NCBI GenBank assembly: GCA_019075865.1
Contig: JAGXAN010000007.1
Span: 132,237 to 196,236 of the forward strand
Length of the DNA stretch: 64,000 bases
Source of the DNA: Hyphomicrobiales bacterium
GTDB taxonomy: Bacteria; Pseudomonadota; Alphaproteobacteria; Rhizobiales; Beijerinckiaceae
Reading direction: 5' to 3'
Position numbers and translations under genes: made by a program. Shown here piece by piece: positions 1 to 8,424 of this stretch. Numbering within the stretch: the first letter of the stretch is position 1; each line of letters opens with the position of its first letter. The notes under the pieces were generated by a model that saw only the letters and a list, made by a program, of their open reading frames with translations, made no database searches and was not told the DNA's origin.

Positions 1-2382
1 CAGCGGGCCGACGGAACGCTTGATGGTAGAAACCTGATCGAGCGGCACCAATGCGCCAGTGAGCGAGCGCACCTGCAAACGTCCAAGCGAGTTCACATTG
101 TCCTGAAAGGCGCGGGTCGAATCCAGAATCACGTCGTAATCGGCGGCTTGCGTGTAGATTGTGGAAATGACCCTGTCGCCATAGGCATTGTTCAAGGTCT
201 GGCGAATGGTATCCACCCCGACGTTCAGGGCGGAAGCCCGGGCGCGGTCGATCGAAATGCTGGCCACCGGATTCTTGATCTGCAAATCGGTGTTGACGTC
301 GCGCAGGCCGGGCAGGGCACTCATCAAATTCATCATCTCGGCGGATTTTGTATAGAGGGCATCGAGATCACTCGATTGCAACGTGTATTGATAGGAGGCG
401 CGGGCCGGACGGCCGCCTTGCAGGTTGATGCTCTGCACCGGAATGACAATGGCGGAAATGCCTGGCACGACCGAGGTTTCCTTGCGCAGGCGCGGGATCA
501 GCACCGACAGCGGCGCGCGCTGGTCCTGCGGCTTCAGGGCGACGAACATGCGCCCCTGATTGGAACTCGTAATGCCGCCAATCAGAGAAACCGCGTAATC
601 GACAGCTGGATCCTTGCGCACAATCGCCGAAACCTGCTTTTGGCGAACCGACATGGCGTCGATCGACGTGTCGGGCGAGGATTCGGTGGCAGCAATCAGA
701 AAGCCGGTATCCTCGATCGGGAAAAAGCCTTTCGGGATCGACATGTAAAGGGCGGCTGAAAAGAACAGCGTCGCCAAGGTCACCAGCAGCATCAACAGCC
801 GGGCCTGAAGCACCCGGTCCAGGCTGCGCCGGTACAGGGATTGCGCGCCGTTCACGCAGGCATCGCTCATGCGGGCCAAGCCGTTGGGTCGCTTGTGATG
901 GTCAATCGGGCGCAGCAGGCGCGCCGAAAGCATCGGGGTCAGGGTCAGTGACACGAAGCCGGAAACCAGAATCGCGACCGAAATCGTCACCGCAAATTCG
1001 CGAAAGACGCGGCCCACGACATCGCCCATAAACAGCACCGGAATGAACACCGCCACCAAAGACAGCGTCATGGAAATGATGGTGAAGCCAATTTCCTTGG
1101 CGCCGGCAAGCGCGGCCGGGAAGGGGGCCATGCCCTCCTCGATGTGCCGAACGATGTTTTCGAGCATGACAATGGCGTCATCGACCACAAAGCCCACGGC
1201 CAGTGTGATGGCCAAAAGCGAGATATTGTCGATGGAGTAACCAAAGACATACATGAAACCAAAGGTTCCAATGAGCGAAACGGGCAAAGCCAGGGCAGGG
1301 ATGATGGTTGCGGGTGCGCTCTTGAGAAAGAGGTAAATCACCAAAATCACAAGCATGATCGACAATGACAGCGTGAACTTCACGTCAGCCACCGACTGGC
1401 GGATGGAGGTTGAGCGGTCATTCAGCACGTCGGCATGAATGGAAGGTGGCAATTGCACATTATATTGCGGGATGCGGGCGCGCACCTGATCCACAACTTC
1501 CACGGTATTGGCGTCAGACTGGCGGTAAATGGCGAGAACGACCGCGCGCTTTGATCCAAACCAGGCGCGTACCTGCTCATTGGAAACCGAATCGTGGACA
1601 TTGGCGACTTCATCCAGATGCACTGGCGCGCCATTGCGGTAGGCGACGACAATATGGCGGAAATCAGCGGCCTTGAGCATCTGGCCGGGTGTGTCGAGGG
1701 TAATGTTCTGCTTGTTGCCGTATTGCGTGCCAATCGGGGCGCTGGAATTGGCGGCGGCGACAGCGTTGCCAATATCGGCAAGCGTCAGACCGCGTGCGGC
1801 AGCCTTGTCGGGGTCGGCGTCAATGCGCACCGCAAATTTCTGTTGGCCGAAAATCGACACCTGGGCGACGCCGGGCAATTGCGAAATTTGCTGCGCGAAT
1901 ACCTGTTCTGCGTAATCATCCACCGTCGACAGGGGCTGGGTGTCGGAGGCTATGGCCAGCAGCAGAACCGGAAAATCGGATGGGTTGACCTTGCGGAAGG
2001 TGGGCGGGTCGGTCATGCCGGGCGGCAGATGGCTTTGCACGGTCGACAAGGCCGCTGCGACATCCAGCGACGCGCCGTCGATGTTGCGGCTGAGATCAAA
2101 CTGGATGGTGATCGAGGTCGAGCCGTTCTGCGACGTCGACGTCATCGAGGAAACGCTCGGGATTGTCGCAAGCTGGCGCTCGATGGGGGCGGCAACCGAA
2201 GCCGCCATGGTTTGCGGACTGGCACCGGCCAGATTGGCGGAAATCTGGATGGTGGGGAAATCGACTTGCGGCAGGGCCGAGACCGGTAACAGGCGATAAC
2301 CCAATATGCCGAATGCTATGAATGACAACATCAGCAATGTCGTCATAACCGGGCGTCGGATACATAGTTCCGGCAATGTCAT
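1..2382 (-). CDS. RND multidrug efflux permease, partial (C-terminus outside window)
   Basis: Inner-membrane proton-driven pump of the AcrB/MdtB (HAE-1) family, expected to work with the adaptor encoded just upstream and an outer-membrane channel not seen here. The frame is open for all 794 codons from the ATG at 2382 to the window edge. It begins MTLPELCIRRPVMTTLLM, the usual first transmembrane helix, followed by a porter domain, then transmembrane helices 2-6 containing the paired Asp motif of helix 4 (GFVVDDAIVMLENI), followed by the second large periplasmic loop, where the window ends. The C-terminal quarter is missing. The start lies 2 bp after the adaptor stop, so both form one leftward operon. 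Family assignment is sure; substrate is unknown. Confidence 0.95.
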   Translation of the reverse strand, partial: MTLPELCIRRPVMTTLLMLSFIAFGILGYRLLPVSALPQVDFPTIQISANLAGASPQTMAASVAAPIERQLATIPSVSSMTSTSQNGSTSITIQFDLSRNIDGASLDVAAALSTVQSHLPPGMTDPPTFRKVNPSDFPVLLLAIASDTQPLSTVDDYAEQVFAQQISQLPGVAQVSIFGQQKFAVRIDADPDKAAARGLTLADIGNAVAAANSSAPIGTQYGNKQNITLDTPGQMLKAADFRHIVVAYRNGAPVHLDEVANVHDSVSNEQVRAWFGSKRAVVLAIYRQSDANTVEVVDQVRARIPQYNVQLPPSIHADVLNDRSTSIRQSVADVKFTLSLSIMLVILVIYLFLKSAPATIIPALALPVSLIGTFGFMYVFGYSIDNISLLAITLAVGFVVDDAIVMLENIVRHIEEGMAPFPAALAGAKEIGFTIISMTLSLVAVFIPVLFMGDVVGRVFREFAVTISVAILVSGFVSLTLTPMLSARLLRPIDHHKRPNGLARMSDACVNGAQSLYRRSLDRVLQARLLMLLVTLATLFFSAALYMSIPKGFFPIEDTGFLIAATESSPDTSIDAMSVRQKQVSAIVRKDPAVDYAVSLIGGITSSNQGRMFVALKPQDQRAPLSVLIPRLRKETSVVPGISAIVIPVQSINLQGGRPARASYQYTLQSSDLDALYTKSAEMMNLMSALPGLRDVNTDLQIKNPVASISIDRARASALNVGVDTIRQTLNNAYGDRVISTIYTQAADYDVILDSTRAFQDNVNSLGRLQVRSLTGALVPLDQVSTIKRSVGPL

Positions 2383-2384
2383 GG

Positions 2385-3668
2385 TTAGTCAGCTTTCACA
2401 TTGGCGGCATTGTTGAGGGACACACTGTTGCGGACAATGACCTTGGAGCCATTCACCAAGCGCATTGCGCCATCCCGAACGATGGTCTCGCCACCATTCA
2501 GGCCTTTCGAGATGACCGCAAGCTGGTCCTGCGTGCGCTCGACTTCCACCGGTTGAAATTTGGCGACGCCTTTATCGATCACAAAGACATAATTGCCATT
2601 TTGGCCGTCCTGCACCGCTTCCAGCGGAATGGTGACGGCCTCGGGCGCAACGCTCAAGGTAATTTTGATATCGCACAACTGGCCCGGCCAGAGCGTCTCC
2701 TTTTCATTGTCGAAAGTCGCCCGCACCATGATGGTGCCAGTGGCTGGGTCGATGGTATTGTCGATCACCGATACTTTGCCAATGGCGTCGGTTTTGACGC
2801 CCTGCGGACGGGCAATGACGGTAGCGCCGGTCGTGGCCATAGCCTCGCGCAAGCTCGCCAATTGGCGCTGCGGCAGCGAGAAGGCGACATAAATCGGCGT
2901 CATCTGGTTGATGCTGACAAGAACGCCGGTGGCATTGGAATCAGCGGCGCGAATGATATTGCCCTGCTTGGCACTGAACACGCCAATGCGGCCCGAAATC
3001 GGGGCGGTGATCGTGTACCAACTCAACTGAACCTTGAGATTGTCGAGCGCAGCCTGATCCGCCGCAATGGACGCTTTCAATGCGGTTTCATTCGTGCGGG
3101 CGGTATCGACGGCAAGCTTGGTGCCAGCGCCGCGCGCCAAAAGATCCACCGCCCGTTGCAAATCCCGCGAGGCCTGCGATTCCTGCACATTGTCCTTTGA
3201 CAGATTGGCATTGGCCTGTTCGATCTGGGCCTGCACCTGCCGATCATCCAGTTTCACCAGCACCTGGCCCTTGTCCACTTTTGCGCCGTCTTTGACCATC
3301 ACGCTGGCGATCTGGGCGTCGATGTGGCTGCGCAGCGCCACGTTGGCGATGGTCTGCACGGTGCCCACTGTGTCAACGATCAGCGGCAATGGGCCTTTTA
3401 TGGCTTGCGCCACCAACACGTTGACCGGCGGCATTTTGTTGGCCATCGCCGATTTGTTTTTGGCGGGAGGTGAGGAAGAAAACCGGCTGGCAATGTTGGC
3501 GTGGACTGCCTGAGCGCGGGACGCCAAACTGGCTGAAAACGGCTGGACAACCGAGGGTAAGGCTATGGCCACTGCCGCGCCACCGGCTGCGAGCACAAGA
3601 ACGTATTTTATTGCGCTGGCGAGTCTCATTGTCTTAGCCTGAAAGTTGGATTTTTTTCGAAATAACAT
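2385..3668 (-). CDS. RND efflux periplasmic adaptor (membrane fusion protein)
   Basis: HlyD/AcrA/MdtA-like adaptor of 427 residues that would bridge the RND permease and an outer-membrane channel. An N-terminal hydrophobic segment (about residues 17-37) acts as signal or anchor, followed by a barrel-sandwich half containing VKDGAKVDKGQVLVKLDD, a helical hairpin (about 135-200), a second half (ITAPISGRIGV), and a beta-barrel/membrane-proximal region with LWPGQLCDIKITL. An in-frame ATG at 3629 preceded by an AGG is an equally good start and would trim 13 residues. First gene of the operon with the permease; tandem repeats at 3723-3754 lie upstream. Confidence 0.93.
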   Translation of the reverse strand: MLFRKKSNFQAKTMRLASAIKYVLVLAAGGAAVAIALPSVVQPFSASLASRAQAVHANIASRFSSSPPAKNKSAMANKMPPVNVLVAQAIKGPLPLIVDTVGTVQTIANVALRSHIDAQIASVMVKDGAKVDKGQVLVKLDDRQVQAQIEQANANLSKDNVQESQASRDLQRAVDLLARGAGTKLAVDTARTNETALKASIAADQAALDNLKVQLSWYTITAPISGRIGVFSAKQGNIIRAADSNATGVLVSINQMTPIYVAFSLPQRQLASLREAMATTGATVIARPQGVKTDAIGKVSVIDNTIDPATGTIMVRATFDNEKETLWPGQLCDIKITLSVAPEAVTIPLEAVQDGQNGNYVFVIDKGVAKFQPVEVERTQDQLAVISKGLNGGETIVRDGAMRLVNGSKVIVRNSVSLNNAANVKAD

Positions 3669-3722
3669 GAATGCTGCAGCGCTCGCATCTAGCTTCTACT
3701 GGACCCGTAACCCGCCAAGTTT

Positions 3723-3754
3723 GATGCCACATTTTTGACAGATGCCACATTTTT
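3723..3754. promoter_or_regulatory. Tandem 14-bp direct repeats upstream of the RND operon
   Basis: The 14-mer GATGCCACATTTTT occurs twice, at 3723-3736 and 3741-3754, an 18-bp period. An inverted half-site TGGCA follows at about 3762. The repeats sit 55-86 bp upstream of the adaptor start, where an operator is expected. What binds is unknown; no regulator gene is adjacent. The repeat is seen directly, its function is inferred. Confidence 0.5.
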
Positions 3755-3819
3755 TCGCTTATGGCACAGCAATTTTGTTGAAATAATGGCTTGAGACGTT
3801 TTAACCCAAAATCGTTTGT

Positions 3820-4227
3820 TTACCGGGCACGCCGAAAAATTAGTGCGCCGGAAACGGCAAGCAAGATCCAGCCCAAAATCATTGCAATTCCGCCTGTTGG
3901 CGCAGCACCTTCAAACAGGCTGGCATTTTCCAGCCCGCGCCAAGCCAGATCGGCGGAAAACAGGCAGGCACCAAGGCCCATGATCCAACCGCACCATGTC
4001 AATATTCGGGCGGTTGCGGGTTGCAAAGCTGCCATCGCCAGACTGCCGGCAAAAATCGCCAACAGGGCGTTGGCGTGCATGATGAGGAATAATGCGGCAG
4101 TGTTGAGAATGGCCTGATTGCCGGTGCCATGGGCGGCGCGCGCAGCCAGGGCGACACCGCTGGCCCCCATGAGACCGGCGAGGCTCATCAATCCAGCGCC
4201 TTGCTGCAAACTTATCTTTTCATTCAT
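3820..4227 (-). CDS. DUF423 family small membrane protein
   Basis: A 135-residue protein with four predicted hydrophobic helices, matching the DUF423 (YgdD/TMEM256-like) family: GASGVALAARAAHG near the start and LNTAALFLIMHANALLAI in the second helix are the family hallmarks. The function of the family is not established. The ATG at 4227 (MNEKISLQQG) was chosen because the longer frame up to 4272 adds a non-conserved hydrophilic stretch. It stands alone, divergent from the glycosyltransferase at 4353. Confidence 0.85.
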   Translation of the reverse strand: MNEKISLQQGAGLMSLAGLMGASGVALAARAAHGTGNQAILNTAALFLIMHANALLAIFAGSLAMAALQPATARILTWCGWIMGLGACLFSADLAWRGLENASLFEGAAPTGGIAMILGWILLAVSGALIFRRAR

Positions 4228-4352
4228 CTTATTTCGATCCGGACAGGTTCCAGTGGCGGCAAGAGCGGTCATAAATACCTTTGTGCAAGGTTTTTATAAG
4301 ATAGTCATCCAAATTTATGCGGCTTTGCTCATTCAAAACGGCTTGGAACATT

Positions 4353-5615
4353 ATGTCCGAAGAAAATTTACAACTTCAGATTGTGAACATCGTAGATCAT
4401 GCCAGCATCACCGGCGGGCAGGCGAAAGTGGCGTTTGACAGCGCAATTGGCCTCAAACACGCCGGGTATAACCCGATCATCTTTGCAGCGGCGGGGCCGA
4501 TCGAGCCTAAATTGCTGAAAGAAGGCATTGAGGTGATCTGCCTTGACCAGAATGACCTTGTTGGTAATCCGTCCCGAGCGGCGGCGGCGGTGCAAGGCTT
4601 ATGGAATTACAAAGCTGCCCGTGAGCTCAAGGCATTGCTGGCGCGCTTGCCCAAGGGACGAACCATCGTGCATGTTCATGGCTGGGCGAAGGCGCTCTCG
4701 CCATCCATCGCCGGGGCGATTGCCTCGAGTGGTCATCCGGCGCTTTATACGGTGCATGAATATTTTCTGTTCTGCCCGAACGGCGGCTTTTACAATTATC
4801 AGACCCGGCAGGCCTGTAAACTGGAGCCGCTTTCTACGCAATGTCTGGCAACCCACTGCGATTCCATCAATTATCCGCGCAAATTGTGGCGCAGCCTGCG
4901 TCAGGTGGTGATGAAGGACATCGCGCATTTACCGGAGGTTTTCTCCGATTACATCATGATTTCGCGCTTTCAGATCGGTGTCGTGTCGCAGCAATTGCCC
5001 AAGGGCGTCAATATCCACCAAATTTCGAATCCGATTGACGTGGAACAATTGGGCCGCAAGGAAAATCCAGCTTCGGGCGATGTGATTTTTGTGGGTCGTA
5101 TATCCCCGGAAAAAGGCCCGTTTCTGTTTGCCGAAGCGGCGCGCAAGATTGGTATGACGCCGGTCTATGTGGGCGATGGCCCGGCCGCCGCCGAGTTGAA
5201 GCAGCGTTATCCCGAAGCCAATATCATGGGCTGGAAAAAGCCGGCGGAAGTGCGCGCCCTGATGCGGCAAGCGCGCGCTTTGGTGTTTCCGTCCCTCTGG
5301 TATGAGGGCCAACCGCTCACCGTGCTCGAAGCCAAGGCGCTGGGCACACCCGTCATTGTCGCCGACGGCTGCGCGGGGCGCGAGGAAATCGAGCATTTTG
5401 CCACTGGACTGTGGTTTCGCGGGGCCGATGTCGATGCGCTGGCTGCCATGCTGATACAAGCCCAGAATGACGAACTCATCAAAAAGCTGTCGGATGGTGC
5501 TTATGATGCCTATTGGGCGGACCCGCCCTCCATTCAAAAGCATGTGGCGGCGATAACCGAGGTTTATGACGCCATGCTGGCCAAGGCAAAATCGGGCCTT
5601 GTGGTTGCTGCCTGA
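4353..5615 (+). CDS. Family 4 (GT-B) glycosyltransferase
   Basis: A 420-residue retaining glycosyltransferase of the GT4 group. The N-terminal Rossmann half (to about residue 200) includes VHGWAKALSP and a Cys cluster (FLFCPNGGF with three later Cys residues within 35 positions) typical of one GT4 subgroup. The C-terminal nucleotide-sugar half contains FVGRISPEKGP, then VFPSLWYEGQPLTVLEAKA with the E-x7-E pair. It would add sugars to surface polysaccharide or another envelope glycan; donor and acceptor cannot be told. The ATG at 4353 (MSEENLQLQIV) is preferred over 4317 because family homology begins there. It is a lone gene, not in a polysaccharide cluster. Confidence 0.85.
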   Translation: MSEENLQLQIVNIVDHASITGGQAKVAFDSAIGLKHAGYNPIIFAAAGPIEPKLLKEGIEVICLDQNDLVGNPSRAAAAVQGLWNYKAARELKALLARLPKGRTIVHVHGWAKALSPSIAGAIASSGHPALYTVHEYFLFCPNGGFYNYQTRQACKLEPLSTQCLATHCDSINYPRKLWRSLRQVVMKDIAHLPEVFSDYIMISRFQIGVVSQQLPKGVNIHQISNPIDVEQLGRKENPASGDVIFVGRISPEKGPFLFAEAARKIGMTPVYVGDGPAAAELKQRYPEANIMGWKKPAEVRALMRQARALVFPSLWYEGQPLTVLEAKALGTPVIVADGCAGREEIEHFATGLWFRGADVDALAAMLIQAQNDELIKKLSDGAYDAYWADPPSIQKHVAAITEVYDAMLAKAKSGLVVAA

Positions 5616-5641
5616 GGCCAATTTGGCACGCATTGATATAT

Positions 5642-5701
5642 CCGGTTACCAAAATTGACTTGTGCTATTGGCACAAGCATTGCAATCCAGTCCGTAACCG
5701 G
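5642..5701. promoter_or_regulatory. Nested inverted repeats in the glmS leader
   Basis: An outer 8-bp inverted repeat, CCGGTTAC (5642-5649) with GTAACCGG (5694-5701), encloses a perfect 7-bp hairpin CTTGTGC-TATTG-GCACAAG (5659-5677). A -35-like TTGACT (5655-5660) overlaps the left arm of the inner repeat, with a poor -10 candidate 17 bp on. The element could be an operator or a folded leader. It is not the glmS ribozyme, which is known from Gram-positive bacteria and has a different architecture. Confidence 0.45.
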
Positions 5702-5758
5702 GCCGTCAGCTTCACGCCGGGGGCATAATTCGGCTTAAAATTTGGAGACATGCAGCGC

Positions 5759-7582
5759 ATGTGTGGCATTGTTGGAATTCTGGGGCAGGGGCCGGTGGCC
5801 GGTCTGCTGGTTGAGGCGCTGAAGCGGCTGGAATATCGCGGCTATGATTCGTCGGGCATTGCCACTTTGGAAGAGGGGCAATTGCAGCGACTGCGGGCCG
5901 AAGGCAAACTGAAGAACCTCGCCACCCGTCTTCACAACCATCCCTTGCAGGGGCATGTCGGTATTGGCCACACCCGCTGGGCGACACATGGCAAACCCAC
6001 CGAGAACAATGCCCATCCCCATGCCAGCGCCAAGGTGGCGGTGGTGCATAATGGGATCATCGAGAATTTTCAGGAATTGCGCGCGCAATTGCAGGCGCTT
6101 GGCCATCAGTTCGTCACCGAAACCGATACCGAGACGGTCGCGCATCTGATTACCCAGAAGCTGAATGAGGGACTTGGGCCCGTCGCAGCCGTTGCTGCCA
6201 GCCTGAAGCTGCTGCGCGGCGCTTTCGCGCTCGGAATTCTGTTTGAAGGGCATGATGATTTGCTGATTGGTGCACGGCGCGGCGCGCCGCTGGCCATAGG
6301 TTTTGGCGAAGAGGAAATGTATCTGGGCTCGGATGCGCTGGCGCTGGCCCCGTTTACCGATACCATCTCCTATCTGGAGGACGGGGACTGGGTGGTGCTG
6401 CGCCGGGATAGCGCTGAAATCTTTGATGCGCATGACAAACTTGTGCAGCGGCCGCGCAGCCAATCGCTTGCCAGCGCCTTTTTGGTCGACAAGGGCAATT
6501 ACCGGCACTTTATGGCCAAGGAAATTCATGAGCAGCCGGAAGTGGTGGCGCGCACGCTGGCGCATTATATCGATTTGTCCGCGGGCAAGGTGAACCTGCC
6601 GTTCGAGCTGCCGCCGGAAATGGTGAAAATGGAGCGCATGACCATTTCGGCTTGTGGCACCGGATATCTGGCCGGATTGACCGGGAAATACTGGTTCGAG
6701 AAGTTTGCGCGGCTGTCGGTGGACATAGATGTTGCCTCCGAGTTTCGCTATCGCGAGGCACCTATGGCACCCGGCGCCATGATGCTGGTGGTGTCGCAAT
6801 CGGGAGAAACCGCCGATACGCTGGCGGCTTTGCGCTATGCCAAAGCGCAGGGACAGCATATTGTTTCGGTGGTCAATGTGCCCACTTCCACCATTGCCCG
6901 CGAGAGCGATATTGCGGCTTTGACGTTGGCGGGGCCGGAAATCGGCGTGGCGTCGACCAAGGCTTTCACCTGCCAACTGGCTGTGCTGGCGTGCCTGGCA
7001 ATTGGCCTTGGCCGCATGCGCGGCGTGCTTGATGCGCAAGAAGAAAGCCGGCTGGTCAAGCAGCTCATTGCCATTCCGGGGTTGATGGCCAGTGCGCTAC
7101 AACGCGAATCCGGGATCGAGCAGGTTTCGCATTCCCTGGCCAAGGCACGCGACGTGCTTTATCTGGGGCGGGGCACCAATTATCCGCTGGCGCTGGAAGG
7201 CGCGTTGAAGCTGAAAGAACTGTCCTACATTCACGCCGAGGGCTATGCGGCGGGCGAATTGAAACATGGGCCGATTGCGCTGATTGATGAGACCATGCCG
7301 GTTATCGTGATTGCGCCGAGCGACCATGTGTTCGAGAAAACCGTCTCCAACATGCAGGAAGTGGCGGCGCGCGGCGGCCGCCTGATATTGCTGAGCGATG
7401 CCGCCGGGGCAGCCGGAACCGGGCTTGATGTCACCAGCATTGTCATGCCCGATATGCCACCCGAATTTGCCGCCATGGTCTATGCGATACCCGTGCAGAT
7501 GATCGCCTATCACACGGCGGTTTTCATGGGCAAGGACGCGGATCAACCGCGAAACCTTGCCAAATCCGTGACGGTGGAATAA
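5759..7582 (+). CDS. glmS: Glutamine--fructose-6-phosphate aminotransferase (isomerizing)
   Basis: Cytosolic enzyme that makes glucosamine-6-phosphate from fructose-6-phosphate and glutamine, the entry step to UDP-GlcNAc for peptidoglycan and lipid A. The 607-residue protein has an N-terminal class II glutamine amidotransferase domain (Cys1 in MCGIVGILG, HTRWATHG, HNGIIEN) and two SIS domains (SACGTGYLAG, SQSGETADT, ELKHGPIALI). The ATG at 5759 is chosen over 5750 because the catalytic Cys must become the N-terminus and GGAGA at 5744-5748 is correctly spaced for it. The usual partner glmU is not adjacent; a nested inverted repeat lies upstream. Confidence 0.97.
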   Translation: MCGIVGILGQGPVAGLLVEALKRLEYRGYDSSGIATLEEGQLQRLRAEGKLKNLATRLHNHPLQGHVGIGHTRWATHGKPTENNAHPHASAKVAVVHNGIIENFQELRAQLQALGHQFVTETDTETVAHLITQKLNEGLGPVAAVAASLKLLRGAFALGILFEGHDDLLIGARRGAPLAIGFGEEEMYLGSDALALAPFTDTISYLEDGDWVVLRRDSAEIFDAHDKLVQRPRSQSLASAFLVDKGNYRHFMAKEIHEQPEVVARTLAHYIDLSAGKVNLPFELPPEMVKMERMTISACGTGYLAGLTGKYWFEKFARLSVDIDVASEFRYREAPMAPGAMMLVVSQSGETADTLAALRYAKAQGQHIVSVVNVPTSTIARESDIAALTLAGPEIGVASTKAFTCQLAVLACLAIGLGRMRGVLDAQEESRLVKQLIAIPGLMASALQRESGIEQVSHSLAKARDVLYLGRGTNYPLALEGALKLKELSYIHAEGYAAGELKHGPIALIDETMPVIVIAPSDHVFEKTVSNMQEVAARGGRLILLSDAAGAAGTGLDVTSIVMPDMPPEFAAMVYAIPVQMIAYHTAVFMGKDADQPRNLAKSVTVE

Positions 7583-7650
7583 ATGCCTTTCCCCGCTTCT
7601 GGAAACGGGGTAATGAGGGGCCGCAAAATGGCGAGAGTGCTAGAACCGGA

Positions 7651-8385
7651 ATGAGTATTCAATTGCCGCCGATGCCGCCCGCACGGCCCCTGTCGATGGG
7701 CGCGCGGATTCGAAACTGGTTCTTGACCGGCCTGATCATCGCCGGGCCGCTGGCGTTGACGGCTTATCTCGTGTGGTGGTTCGTCAATACGGTCGACCAA
7801 TGGGTGCGGCCCCTGATCCCGCAACAATTCTGGCCGGACACTTATCTGCCGATCAAGGTGCCGGGCACCGGTGTGGTGCTGGCGGTGGCTTTTTTGACCT
7901 TGCTGGGGTTTCTGGCGGCCAATTTCGCCGGACGGGCACTGCTTCGGCTTGGTGAAACGATCCTGAGCCGGATGCCGATCGTCCGCTCGATCTACAAGAG
8001 CCTCAAGCAGATTTTCGAGACGATTTTCTCTTCCAGCGGCACTTCGTTCCGCAAGGTTGGGCTGGTCGAATTTCCCGTCCAGGGTTGCTGGTCCATCGTT
8101 TTCATCTCCTCGCCTCCCAGTGACGTGGTGAGCGTTGGGCTGCCGCCAAGCGAGCCGCATGTTTCGGTGTTTCTCAGTTGCGCGCCCAATCCAACAACGG
8201 GATTCTTTTATTATCTGCCTGCCAAATCGGTCATTGAACTGCCGATTTCGGTTGAAGAGGGGTTCAAGCTGATCATGACATGTGGATTGATCCAGCCCGA
8301 TGGCCAATCCAAACTGGCAGCGCTCGCCAAGAGCGCGCGCGAACGTGAGGCCCATGTTACCCCCGCGCCGTCTGGTCAGACTTAA
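7651..8385 (+). CDS. DUF502 family membrane protein
   Basis: A 244-residue protein of the DUF502 family. Two hydrophobic segments, roughly residues 24-46 (FLTGLIIAGPLALTAYLVWW) and 70-90, are followed by SRMPIVRSIYKSLKQIFET, the family signature, and a soluble beta-rich C-terminal domain with VFLSCAPNPTTGFFYYLP. No biochemical role is established for the family in bacteria (a plant homologue, LCV/COV1, affects vascular patterning). It sits 68 bp downstream of glmS in the same direction and may be cotranscribed. Confidence 0.85.
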   Translation: MSIQLPPMPPARPLSMGARIRNWFLTGLIIAGPLALTAYLVWWFVNTVDQWVRPLIPQQFWPDTYLPIKVPGTGVVLAVAFLTLLGFLAANFAGRALLRLGETILSRMPIVRSIYKSLKQIFETIFSSSGTSFRKVGLVEFPVQGCWSIVFISSPPSDVVSVGLPPSEPHVSVFLSCAPNPTTGFFYYLPAKSVIELPISVEEGFKLIMTCGLIQPDGQSKLAALAKSAREREAHVTPAPSGQT

Positions 8386-8424
8386 AGTGCGGCGCCATTT
8401 ATCAGGTTCCAACAGGAGATGACA

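Noticed and set aside
3735-3763. TTGACA promoter on the plus strand at 3735
   Set aside because: It would point towards the 3' end of a minus-strand gene and has a poor -10 box; the TTGACA falls between the two direct repeats by chance.
5642-5701. glmS ribozyme
   Set aside because: The architecture and conserved core of the glmS ribozyme are absent, and it is known from Gram-positive bacteria. Kept only as unexplained inverted repeats.
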